Below are positions 6,378-13,840 of a stretch of 36,243 nt of DNA, in pieces; within the stretch, counting starts at the first letter, position 1; each line of letters begins with the position of its first letter. Source of the DNA: an uncultured Chloroflexota bacterium. GTDB taxonomy: Bacteria; Chloroflexota; Limnocylindria; Limnocylindrales; Limnocylindraceae. The position numbers were made by a program, and so were the translations under genes. The notes beneath the pieces were generated by a model. That model had not been told where the DNA came from, ran no database searches, and saw only the letters and a program-made list of their open reading frames with translations. Where the stretch lies: positions 1 to 36,243 of the forward strand of contig CAJARA010000138.1 of assembly GCA_903944295.1 (NCBI GenBank), given 5' to 3'.

Positions 6378-8360
6378 GTGATCCCGAAGTCCTTCCGTAA
6401 TGGTGCCGTGATGCTGATGCTCCTCCTAGGGACGGTGCTGCTCCTTGGCAGCGTCCTCCTCTCGCCAACCCCCGCGCCCAGCAAGGGCTACTCCGCCTTC
6501 CTCAGCGATGTGAAGTCTGGGCGGGTTGACTCAGTGGTGCAGCAGGATCAGACCTTAACGATCACGCTCACCGGCACGCCGCCCGAGAACTACCAGGTGC
6601 AGGTGCCTACGCAGCTCACCGACGTCTACGGCGACCTTCTCGCCGCAGCAACTGCAGGCGGGCAGAGCCCCGAGAGCATCACCTTCGGCGCGAAGGCGCC
6701 AGATGATTCGGGTCAGCTGATCAGCCTCCTTCTGAGCGCCTTCCTTCCAGTCCTCCTTATCGGTGGCCTCTTCATCTTCATGATGCGCAGCGCGCAGGGG
6801 CAGAACAACCAGGCGATGAGTTTCGGTAAGAGCAAGGCGAAGATGTTTGTGGCGAATAAGACGCCCGTCACCTTTGCCGAAGTCGCTGGCGTGGAAGAGG
6901 CGAAGGCTGAACTTGCTGAAGTGGTTGAATTCCTGAAGTTCCCAGAGCGCTTTGAGGCGCTCGGCGCAAAGATTCCGAAGGGCGTCCTTCTCATTGGTTC
7001 GCCAGGTACCGGGAAGACACTCCTTGCACGCGCCGTTGCCGGTGAGGCCGGAGTGCCCTTCTTCAGCATCTCAGGGTCTGAGTTCGTTGAGATGTTCGTT
7101 GGAGTTGGCGCATCACGTGTGCGCGACCTCTTTGAACAGGCGAAGCGCAACTCGCCATGCATCGTCTTCATCGACGAAATTGATGCGGTTGGTCGACAGC
7201 GTGGTGCCGGTCTCGGTGGCTCACACGATGAGCGCGAGCAGACACTGAACCAGATCCTTGTGGAGATGGACGGCTTTGAGACGGGGACCAACGTGATCAT
7301 CATCGCCGCAACGAACCGACCAGATGTGCTCGATCCGGCGCTGTTGCGACCGGGTCGATTCGACCGCCAGGTGATCCTTGATCGGCCAGACCTTAAGGGG
7401 CGACTCGCCATCTTGAAGGTTCATGTGAAGGGGAAGCCGCTCGACAAGACGGTGAACCTTGAAGAGATCGCACGCCGATCGCCAGGATTCTCTGGTGCCG
7501 ATCTTGCCAACCTGATGAACGAGGCGGCGATCTTGGCTGCGCGTCGCAGCAAGCGCGTCGTTGGGATGGACGAGTTTGCCGAGGCGCTCGACCGTGTCAT
7601 GGCTGGACCACAGCGGAAGAGCCGCCTGATCACCGAGCCAGAGAAGCAGATCATCGCCTATCACGAGGGTGGTCACGCAGTTGTCGGTCGCATCCTTGAG
7701 AAGTGCGATCCGGTGAGCAAGGTGACCATCATCAGCCGCGGCATGGCGCTCGGCTACACGATGAACCTGCCAACAGAGGATCGCTACCTGCAGAGCAAGA
7801 GCGAATTTGAAGACAAGATTGCCGCCATGCTCGGTGGCAACGTTGCAGAACAGCTCGTCTTCGGCGACACCACCACTGGCGCATCCAACGATATTGAGAA
7901 GGCGACCGATCTTGCACGCAAGATGGTGACGCGCTTCGGTATGTCCGAGAAGCTCGGCAGGGTGACGCTCGGTCGCCAGGACGAGATGATCTTCCTCGGT
8001 CGCGAGATGTCTGAGCAGAAGAACTACTCAGACGCTGTGGCCAAGCAGATTGACGAAGAGGTGCGCGCGATCATCGATCGTGGTGCGGCGCGAGCGCTCG
8101 AGGTGCTGACGAACCACCGGGATCGCCTTGACGCACTTGCGGCAAAGCTGATCTCTGAGGAGACGGTTGAAGGGGAGGCATTTGAGACGCTCTTCTCCGA
8201 TCTCCCAGCGAAGCCTGCCGCGTATTCAGATCTGATCGCTCGACTCCGCTCCGCTGGGATCAGCATCCCAACGAAGGAGGAGGTTGAGGCGGCGGCAGCT
8301 GAAGCGGCGAAGGGTGCCAAGCCAACGACGGGAGGGGCGGCCGCAGGGCAGCCCGCCTAA
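6378..8360 (+). CDS. ftsH: ATP-dependent zinc metalloprotease FtsH
   Basis: A 660-aa membrane-anchored AAA+ protease that degrades misfolded and regulatory proteins at the inner face of the membrane. Membrane segments are near residues 9-28 and 114-136, enclosing a small extracytoplasmic domain. The AAA module has Walker A GSPGTGKT (207-214; the common form is GPPGTGKT), Walker B IVFIDEID (262-269), and the second region of homology ATNRPDVLDPALLRPGRFDR. The zinc site is HEGGH (429-433), with a third ligand expected at Asp505 in ASNDIEKAT. The C-terminal tail is Ala/Gly-rich and disordered. The GTG start is set by AGGAGG at 6367. An earlier in-frame start at 6309 would overlap the tRNA and add a non-FtsH leader. 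The stop overlaps the next start (TAATG). Confidence 0.97.
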   Translation: MIPKSFRNGAVMLMLLLGTVLLLGSVLLSPTPAPSKGYSAFLSDVKSGRVDSVVQQDQTLTITLTGTPPENYQVQVPTQLTDVYGDLLAAATAGGQSPESITFGAKAPDDSGQLISLLLSAFLPVLLIGGLFIFMMRSAQGQNNQAMSFGKSKAKMFVANKTPVTFAEVAGVEEAKAELAEVVEFLKFPERFEALGAKIPKGVLLIGSPGTGKTLLARAVAGEAGVPFFSISGSEFVEMFVGVGASRVRDLFEQAKRNSPCIVFIDEIDAVGRQRGAGLGGSHDEREQTLNQILVEMDGFETGTNVIIIAATNRPDVLDPALLRPGRFDRQVILDRPDLKGRLAILKVHVKGKPLDKTVNLEEIARRSPGFSGADLANLMNEAAILAARRSKRVVGMDEFAEALDRVMAGPQRKSRLITEPEKQIIAYHEGGHAVVGRILEKCDPVSKVTIISRGMALGYTMNLPTEDRYLQSKSEFEDKIAAMLGGNVAEQLVFGDTTTGASNDIEKATDLARKMVTRFGMSEKLGRVTLGRQDEMIFLGREMSEQKNYSDAVAKQIDEEVRAIIDRGAARALEVLTNHRDRLDALAAKLISEETVEGEAFETLFSDLPAKPAAYSDLIARLRSAGISIPTKEEVEAAAAEAAKGAKPTTGGAAAGQPA

Positions 8361-9766
8361 TGGCGTACGCACCAACGCTCGCCTGGACGCCGCTGAGTGG
8401 CCCAGAGGAGGCGCAGATCGTTGCCGCACATGCGGCACGGATGCAGCGTTACGTTGACTTCCTGAGCATTCCGAGCGTCTCTGCGGTCCCAGAACACGCG
8501 GCTGACTGCCGTAAGGCGGCGGAGTGGCTCGCCGCCGAACTGCGTCGTATTGGTGCGAAGCGCGTTGAGGTGAGCGAGACGGGTGGACACCCGATCGTTG
8601 TTGGTGAGCGAATCGAAGATCCGAAGCTGCCAACGATCGTCATCTATGGGCACTACGACGTACAGCCTGGCGACCCGCTCGACCTCTGGAAGACGAGTCC
8701 ATTTGAGCCGATCGTTCGTGACGGCCGCATGCTCGGTCGCGGCTCTGCCGACGACAAGGGGCAGATCGTCATTCACCTCGCCGCGCTTGAGGCGCTCCTC
8801 AGCACGCGTGGAAAGCTGCCAGTCAACGTGAAGTACCTCTTTGAGGGCGAAGAGGAGTCAAGCTCGGTGAACCTTGAGCGCTGGATGGCGGCGAACCCTG
8901 AACGCTGCAGCGGCGATGCCGTGATCATCAGCGACACAGGATTTTTTGAAGGGAATCTGCCAGCACTCACCGTGGGGCTTCGCGGGATCACCTACATGCA
9001 GGTGGATGTGCGCAACTCGGATGTTGACCTTCACTCTGGTGGCTACGGTGGCTCCGTGATCAATCCGGCGAATGCGCTCGCCGCGATGATCGCCTCGCTC
9101 CATGACGAGAACCGCCACATCACCGTCCCTGGCTTCTATGACGACGTGGTGGAGCTCAGCCCAGATGATCGCGCCGCATTTGCTGCACTCCCGTTCAGCG
9201 ACGCGAACTACCTCGCTGGCATTGATGCGAAGGCGACGCAGGGCGAGGCTGGCTACAGCACCGTGGAGCGACGCGGCGGTCGTCCAACGCTTGATGTGAA
9301 CGGCATCTGGGGCGGCTTCACAGGCGATGGGAGTAAGACGATCATCCCAGCCCATGCGCACGCGAAGATCTCCTGCCGCCTCGTCATGGCGCAGGATCCG
9401 GCGAAGATCGCGCTTCAGGTTGAAGCGGCGCTGAAGGCCGCTGCGCCACGTGGCCTTGATGTAGAGGTGCGGAATCTTGGCAACGGATATCCGTTCTTGA
9501 CGCCACTTGGCGATCCGTACCTGAAGGCTGCAGCTGGGGCCCTGAAGGAGACGTTTGGCGCCGATCCGCTCTACCTCCGCGAGGGTGGCTCAATTCCTAT
9601 TGCGGCGCTCTTCCAGCGCGAGCTCTCTCTCCCCGTGGTGCTGCTCGGCTTCACGCCGCCAGACGACAACGCCCACGCACCGAATGAGTCGATGGATCTT
9701 GGCAACTTTGAGGGCGGGATCCGCGCTGTGATTCGCGCGCTCGACGCGGTCGCCGCGCTTCGCTGA
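8360..9766 (+). CDS. M20 family metallopeptidase (CNDP-like dipeptidase)
   Basis: A 468-aa zinc dipeptidase of the M20A/CNDP branch, probably cytosolic and hydrolysing short peptides. Metal and catalytic residues are visible in order: His98 and Asp100 in YGHYDVQPGDP, the bridging Asp131 in RGSADDKGQ, the general-base Glu pair in FEGEEESSS (164-165), Asp192 in ISDTGF, and a late His in NAHAPNESMD. The lid or dimerisation insert lies between about residues 205 and 315, including DLHSGGYGG. There is no signal peptide. It overlaps the ftsH stop by one base, so it is in the same operon and may finish the degradation of peptides released by FtsH; this link is inferred. Exact substrates cannot be named. 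Confidence 0.93.
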   Translation: MAYAPTLAWTPLSGPEEAQIVAAHAARMQRYVDFLSIPSVSAVPEHAADCRKAAEWLAAELRRIGAKRVEVSETGGHPIVVGERIEDPKLPTIVIYGHYDVQPGDPLDLWKTSPFEPIVRDGRMLGRGSADDKGQIVIHLAALEALLSTRGKLPVNVKYLFEGEEESSSVNLERWMAANPERCSGDAVIISDTGFFEGNLPALTVGLRGITYMQVDVRNSDVDLHSGGYGGSVINPANALAAMIASLHDENRHITVPGFYDDVVELSPDDRAAFAALPFSDANYLAGIDAKATQGEAGYSTVERRGGRPTLDVNGIWGGFTGDGSKTIIPAHAHAKISCRLVMAQDPAKIALQVEAALKAAAPRGLDVEVRNLGNGYPFLTPLGDPYLKAAAGALKETFGADPLYLREGGSIPIAALFQRELSLPVVLLGFTPPDDNAHAPNESMDLGNFEGGIRAVIRALDAVAALR

Positions 9767-9773
9767 GCGAACC

Positions 9774-10685
9774 GTGCGCGTCGCACTCCTCGGCCTCGGC
9801 CTGATCGGTGGATCGATCGCCAAGGCGCTCCGAGAAGATCCCTCCGGTGCTGGACCACTCGATCCAGGCGGTGTTGAGATTGCGGCCTGGACGCCGAGCT
9901 CGCTCGGACCGCGCGCCGCGCTAGAGGCTGGCGCCGTTGACCAAGTTGCCCGCACGATCGCTGAGGCGGTGGATGGCGCCGCGCTGGTTGTCATCTGTGC
10001 ACCGCCCGTTGCGGCATCAAGCATCCTTGATGAACTCGTCATCTGCCGTCGCTCCGGGCGACTCGCTGAGAGCGCAGTCGTCACCGATGTCCTCTCAACA
10101 AAGCGCTGGATCATGGCGGAGGCGGCGAAGCGCAGCTTACGATTCTGCGGTGGCCATCCGATGGCGGGGAGTACCGAGACAGGATTCGCCGCCGCGGACG
10201 GGAATCTCTTCCTCGGACGGCCATGGGTTGTGGTGCCAGATCATCACGGCGCAAGCAGCGCGGCGGCACTGGTTGAGCGACTCGCATCAAGTTGCGGCGC
10301 GCGCCCAGTCACCATGGATGCCGATCTGCACGATGCCGCCACTGCGGCGGTGAGCCACCTCCCGCTCCTCCTCGCAGCGGCGCTTGTCAGCGCCGTCTCA
10401 AAAGGCGAGCAGGGCCAGGCTGCGGATGGCTGGCGCGTCTCCCACCTGCTCGCGAGTAGCGGCTGGAACTCGGCAACTCGGTTGGCGCGTGGCTCAGAGG
10501 AGATGGGGGCGGATATTCTTGCAACAAACGCGCGTGAGGTGCGACGCCGTCTGCGCGCACTGCGCGATGAGCTTGAGCGTTGGGATGCGCGACTCGCCGC
10601 AGCAGAGAACGATCCACTTGTTGGGCGAACTGATATTCGCGCGCGTCTTGCGGAGGCGCGAGAGACACTGAAGGAGATCGATTGA
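9774..10685 (+). CDS. tyrA: Prephenate (or arogenate) dehydrogenase
   Basis: A 303-aa NAD(P)-dependent enzyme of tyrosine biosynthesis that oxidatively decarboxylates prephenate. It starts at GTG with the Rossmann fingerprint GLGLIGGSIAKAL (residues 7-19). VVICAPP and VVTDVLSTK follow the dinucleotide-binding order of the TyrA family, and FCGGHPMAGSTETGFAA carries the catalytic His128. The C-terminal half is the helical dimerisation domain. There is no fused chorismate mutase or ACT domain. No other shikimate-pathway gene is adjacent, and the start codon overlaps nothing but lies 7 nt after the peptidase stop. NAD versus NADP and prephenate versus arogenate preference cannot be settled here. 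Confidence 0.92.
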   Translation: MRVALLGLGLIGGSIAKALREDPSGAGPLDPGGVEIAAWTPSSLGPRAALEAGAVDQVARTIAEAVDGAALVVICAPPVAASSILDELVICRRSGRLAESAVVTDVLSTKRWIMAEAAKRSLRFCGGHPMAGSTETGFAAADGNLFLGRPWVVVPDHHGASSAAALVERLASSCGARPVTMDADLHDAATAAVSHLPLLLAAALVSAVSKGEQGQAADGWRVSHLLASSGWNSATRLARGSEEMGADILATNAREVRRRLRALRDELERWDARLAAAENDPLVGRTDIRARLAEARETLKEID

Positions 10686-11320
10686 GCGCATCCGCTGACC
10701 CGCTCGCGCGTGGCGCAGATGAGATGATCATTGGGATTCCTCGCGATGCGGCGCTCTCTGACGGTGCCTGGCGCGGCTTTAAGCGCTTCACGTCGGTTGA
10801 AGGTGGCCTTGCGGAGATTGCCCGACTCGATCGCGTGGGGAGCCCACGTCCACGGCGCGAGCTCGAGCTGGATCCTGAGTGGAAGCAGCCGATCCCGTAT
10901 GCCATCGCGCTCTACCGCACCGCTGAAGGAGAGCGCCAACTCTTCTGGATGGATCGCCTCGCTGGCGGGAGTGACCGGCGCCTCCACGGTCGTGCCTCAT
11001 TCGGTGTTGGCGGACATATCGGTGCTGACGATGGCGGCATCCTCGTTGCACTCGAGCGCGAGTGGCGTGAGGAGGTTGAGACGGCAGAGCTCCCCCGATT
11101 TACGCCGCTCGGCCTCTTAAATGATGACAGTGATGAGGTTGGCCGCGTCCACCTTGGCATCGTCTTCCTTGCCGAACTCTCCAGTCCTGAGATCGCTGTG
11201 CGCGAGCGCGAGAAGCTCGCCGGTTCTCTCGTTTCGGTTGAGCGTGCCGCCGCTCGTGCGAGTGAGCTTGAAGGATGGTCCGCCGCGCTGATCTCCCACA
11301 TCGCCACGCTGGGGGAGTAG
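10682..11320 (+). CDS. Nudix-like phosphoesterase of the COG4112 type
   Basis: A 212-aa protein starting at a TTG that overlaps the tyrA stop (TTGA). LHGRASFGVGGHI (residues 101-113) and the downstream EREWREEVETAEL resemble the Nudix box of the predicted phosphoesterase family COG4112, in which an SxGxGGHI segment precedes the REXXEE helix. The glutamate expected eight residues before the REWREE core is replaced by Gly, so the box is incomplete, while the metal-binding REE is kept. The first 60 residues (MIIGIPRDAAL and the following) match the family's regulatory-looking N-terminus. The substrate is unknown. The gene ends a short unit, since a promoter-like element precedes comM 18 nt later. 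Confidence 0.72.
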   Translation: MSASADPLARGADEMIIGIPRDAALSDGAWRGFKRFTSVEGGLAEIARLDRVGSPRPRRELELDPEWKQPIPYAIALYRTAEGERQLFWMDRLAGGSDRRLHGRASFGVGGHIGADDGGILVALEREWREEVETAELPRFTPLGLLNDDSDEVGRVHLGIVFLAELSSPEIAVREREKLAGSLVSVERAAARASELEGWSAALISHIATLGE

Positions 11321-11337
11321 CCCGAATACCTTCTCCG

Positions 11338-11343
11338 TACGCT
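11338..11343 (+). promoter_or_regulatory. Predicted -10 box (TACGCT) upstream of comM
   Basis: TACGCT is identical to the boxes before topA and alaS. It ends five bases before a GTG at 11349 and 20 bases before the ATG at 11364. If the usual spacing holds, transcription starts around 11350, giving either a leaderless message on GTG or a leader of about 14 nt for ATG. Confidence 0.4.
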
Positions 11344-11363
11344 GCCGCGTGCAGCATGCGGAG

Positions 11364-12833
11364 ATGCCACTCTCAATCGCCACCAGCGCTCTCGTTGGGA
11401 TTCGTGGAGCACCGGTTGAGGTGGAGGTTGATGTCACCACGGGGATCCCCGCGGTGCGCATTGTTGGGCTCCCAGATACGGCCGTTGGCGAGGCGCGAGA
11501 ACGGATCCGCTCCGCGATCCGTGCCTCCGGCTTCACCTGGCCAGCCCGCAGGATCACCGTCAATCTCGCCCCCGCCGATCTACGGAAGAGTGGAGGCTCA
11601 TTTGATTTGGCGATCGCGCTCGGCATCCTCGCAGCGAGTGGCCAGCTGCAACTCAAAGGGCGTTCGATCGCTGCGGTGGGCGAGCTGGCGCTCGATGGGA
11701 GAGTCCGCAACGTTCCAGGGGCGCTCCCACTGGCACTCCCACTCGCCGCTCGCGAAGCGGTACACCTCCTTGTGCCGCTGGAGATCGCCGCAGAACTCCA
11801 AGGCGACGGCGCAGGATCTATATCTGGCGTGACGAGCCTCTCGGATGCCGTTGCGCTCTTAGCGGGGGCGAAGCGAGAGTCTCAGTCTTTGGCACGATCG
11901 GTCTCACTCCGCACTGATCCGCAACATCGTGTTGTGAGTGACGAGGAGTGCGAACTTTCCACGATTCGTGGTCAGCCGGGCGCAACACGCGCCGTGCTGA
12001 TCGCAGCGGTTGGACGCCTCCCGTTGCTTCTGGAAGGACCTCCAGGCGTTGGGAAGTCAATGCTGGCGCGTGCGCTCCACGGTGTGTTGCCAGATCTCAC
12101 AGCCAATGAAGCGTCCGAAGTGCGGGCGATCAGTTCGGCCGCGGGACTTGAGCGGGGTAGCAGCGCACGCCCACCGCTGCGCATGCCACACCATGACCTC
12201 ACCGTTGCCGGTCTCATCGGCGGCGGGCCACGCCTCGCTCCGGGTGAGCTGACATGGGCTCACCGTGGACTGCTGATCCTTGATGAGATTGGGGAGTTTC
12301 GCCGCGACACGCTCGAAGCGCTTCGTGAACCGCTGGAGCGTGGCGTGATTGATCTGGTGCGCGCGGGACGGTCGGAGCAGTTTCCAGCCGCAGCGCTCCT
12401 CGTTGCAACAGGGAACCCGTGTGGCTGCGGAGAGTTGGAGCGCTCTGACGGCGCCTGTCTCTGTACACCGGCTGCTCGTAGGCGGGGGAGCCTCTCACTC
12501 TCTGCGCCGATTCGTGATCGCTTCGCACTACGCGTGCGACTTGCGCGCTCACATGCACCGCTCAGCTCTCTACCGCGCGGCGGGATCACAACACTCGATG
12601 GGCGTGCCGCTGTCAAGCGGGCACGCGCAGCGCTACCGCCAGTCGCTCACCGCGTAGAGATGGTTGATCAACGACTACTGCAACGCGTTGTTGCGCCGCT
12701 CACTGAACAGGTGAGTGGACGGGGATGGGGCCATCTGCTCAACGTTGCAGTGATCTGTGCACTGCTGAACGGCGTGGAGAGGGTTGGTGAGGCGGAGCTT
12801 GCTGAGGCGCTGCACTTGACGGGTCGAATATGA
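11364..12833 (+). CDS. comM: ComM/YifB family Mg-chelatase-like AAA+ ATPase
   Basis: A 489-aa AAA+ helicase-like protein that in other bacteria promotes branch migration during integration of DNA taken up by transformation. The N-terminal Lon-protease-like (S5 fold) domain contains VGLPDTAVGEARERIRSAI and NLAPADLRKSGGSFDL. Walker A is GPPGVGKS (225-232) and Walker B is LLILDEIGEF. A cysteine cluster with the family NPCxCG element (NPCGCG, then CLC) follows, and a C-terminal Mg_chelatase_C domain ends the protein. ATG 11364 is chosen because MPLSIATSALVGI aligns with the usual YifB N-terminus. A GTG at 11349 would add five residues and fits the upstream -10 box better. It overlaps dprA by ATGA, making a natural-transformation pair. 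Confidence 0.93.
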   Translation: MPLSIATSALVGIRGAPVEVEVDVTTGIPAVRIVGLPDTAVGEARERIRSAIRASGFTWPARRITVNLAPADLRKSGGSFDLAIALGILAASGQLQLKGRSIAAVGELALDGRVRNVPGALPLALPLAAREAVHLLVPLEIAAELQGDGAGSISGVTSLSDAVALLAGAKRESQSLARSVSLRTDPQHRVVSDEECELSTIRGQPGATRAVLIAAVGRLPLLLEGPPGVGKSMLARALHGVLPDLTANEASEVRAISSAAGLERGSSARPPLRMPHHDLTVAGLIGGGPRLAPGELTWAHRGLLILDEIGEFRRDTLEALREPLERGVIDLVRAGRSEQFPAAALLVATGNPCGCGELERSDGACLCTPAARRRGSLSLSAPIRDRFALRVRLARSHAPLSSLPRGGITTLDGRAAVKRARAALPPVAHRVEMVDQRLLQRVVAPLTEQVSGRGWGHLLNVAVICALLNGVERVGEAELAEALHLTGRI

Positions 12834-13840
12834 ACGATCAGTCAGGTGGTGTCGGTGGTTTTGGCGCGCTGATGCGTTTGGACCCAGATGACCCGCGCAT
12901 ACCGGAGCACCGTCAGTCGCGGCTCGGCCTGCAGCCAGATGAGGATCGTCGTCGACCACTCTGGCTGAACGGTGACCCTGAGGCACTGCGCCTTCCGGCG
13001 ATCGGGATCGTTGGCACACGACAACCGAGCCCTCACGGACTCGCCGCCGCCCGAAGCATCGCAACGATCTGTGCTGCACGCGGCTGGCTCGTAGTGAGCG
13101 GCATGGCGCTCGGTATCGATGCGGCGGCGCATGAGGCGGCGCTTGACGCGGGCGGCGCAACGATCGGCGTGTTGCCGAGCCCCGCGCCTGGCGGCGTGCG
13201 GCAGGGGGCGCGACGACTTGCCGCACGCGTTGTGGAGCGCGGTGCTCTCCTCTCGGATCGTTCTCCTGGCACCCCTGCGGCGGCGTGGAGTTTTGTCACA
13301 CGCAACACGCTCTTGGCGGCGCTCTGCGACGGACTGATCGTGGTGGAGGCGCCGGAGGGGAGCGGCGCGCTGATCACCGCTGAGGCGGCAGATGGCTTCG
13401 GCCTCCCGCTCGCCTTTGTCAGTGCGCCATTCGGTTCCGTTACGGCAGCTGGTGGTGCCGCCTGGTTCGCCCGAGCGAGTGAGCTCTCGCTTCATCTGAT
13501 TGAGCGCCGAGCCCCGCACCTCCTCACTGATCGCGCCACCCTCCAGGCGTGGCTCAGCGTCTGTGCGGCGTCCGTGTACGCAGACGGCGACGTGGGGAAG
13601 CTGTCTCTGCAGCCCTCAGGCGGAGTCCCGCCGATCGGCGGACTGCGCGGGGCGATCCTCCAGCGCCTCGAATCGGCGGGTGCGGCTGGGCTCGCTGAGG
13701 GAGATCTGCTCGACCTCAGCCGAGGGGCGGAGGCTGCACTCCCTGCGGCGCTCACCCTCCTTGCCGCTCAGGGGCTGATAGAGCAGCGAGGGGGGCGTTG
13801 GAGGGGTTCTGAAGGGGCGGTGCTACGCTCTCGCGCATGA
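12830..13840 (+). CDS. dprA: DNA processing protein DprA
   Basis: A 336-aa DNA-binding protein that protects incoming single-stranded DNA and loads RecA during transformation. The Rossmann-like core shows IGIVGTRQPSPHG (58-70), VVSGMALGIDAAAHEAAL (88-105) and VVEAPEGSGALITAEAA (171-187), all classic DprA segments. The C-terminal 60 residues look like the winged-helix domain. It is somewhat divergent: the YPxxN element usually found after the AHxxAL helix is replaced by LPSPAPGGVRQGA, and the usual RNRIIAGLS reads RNTLLAALC. The N-terminal SAM-like domain is shortened or missing. It is coupled to comM upstream and topA downstream by ATGA overlaps. Function in competence is inferred from the family; uptake pilus genes are not in the window. 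Confidence 0.93.
   Translation: MNDQSGGVGGFGALMRLDPDDPRIPEHRQSRLGLQPDEDRRRPLWLNGDPEALRLPAIGIVGTRQPSPHGLAAARSIATICAARGWLVVSGMALGIDAAAHEAALDAGGATIGVLPSPAPGGVRQGARRLAARVVERGALLSDRSPGTPAAAWSFVTRNTLLAALCDGLIVVEAPEGSGALITAEAADGFGLPLAFVSAPFGSVTAAGGAAWFARASELSLHLIERRAPHLLTDRATLQAWLSVCAASVYADGDVGKLSLQPSGGVPPIGGLRGAILQRLESAGAAGLAEGDLLDLSRGAEAALPAALTLLAAQGLIEQRGGRWRGSEGAVLRSRA
13824..13829 (+). promoter_or_regulatory. Predicted -10 box (TACGCT) for topA
   Basis: TGCTACGCT, an extended -10 form, lies inside the end of dprA and finishes seven bases before the topA ATG. It would give topA its own leaderless transcript in addition to read-through from comM-dprA. The nine bases TGCTACGCT recur before alaS. 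Confidence 0.5.
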
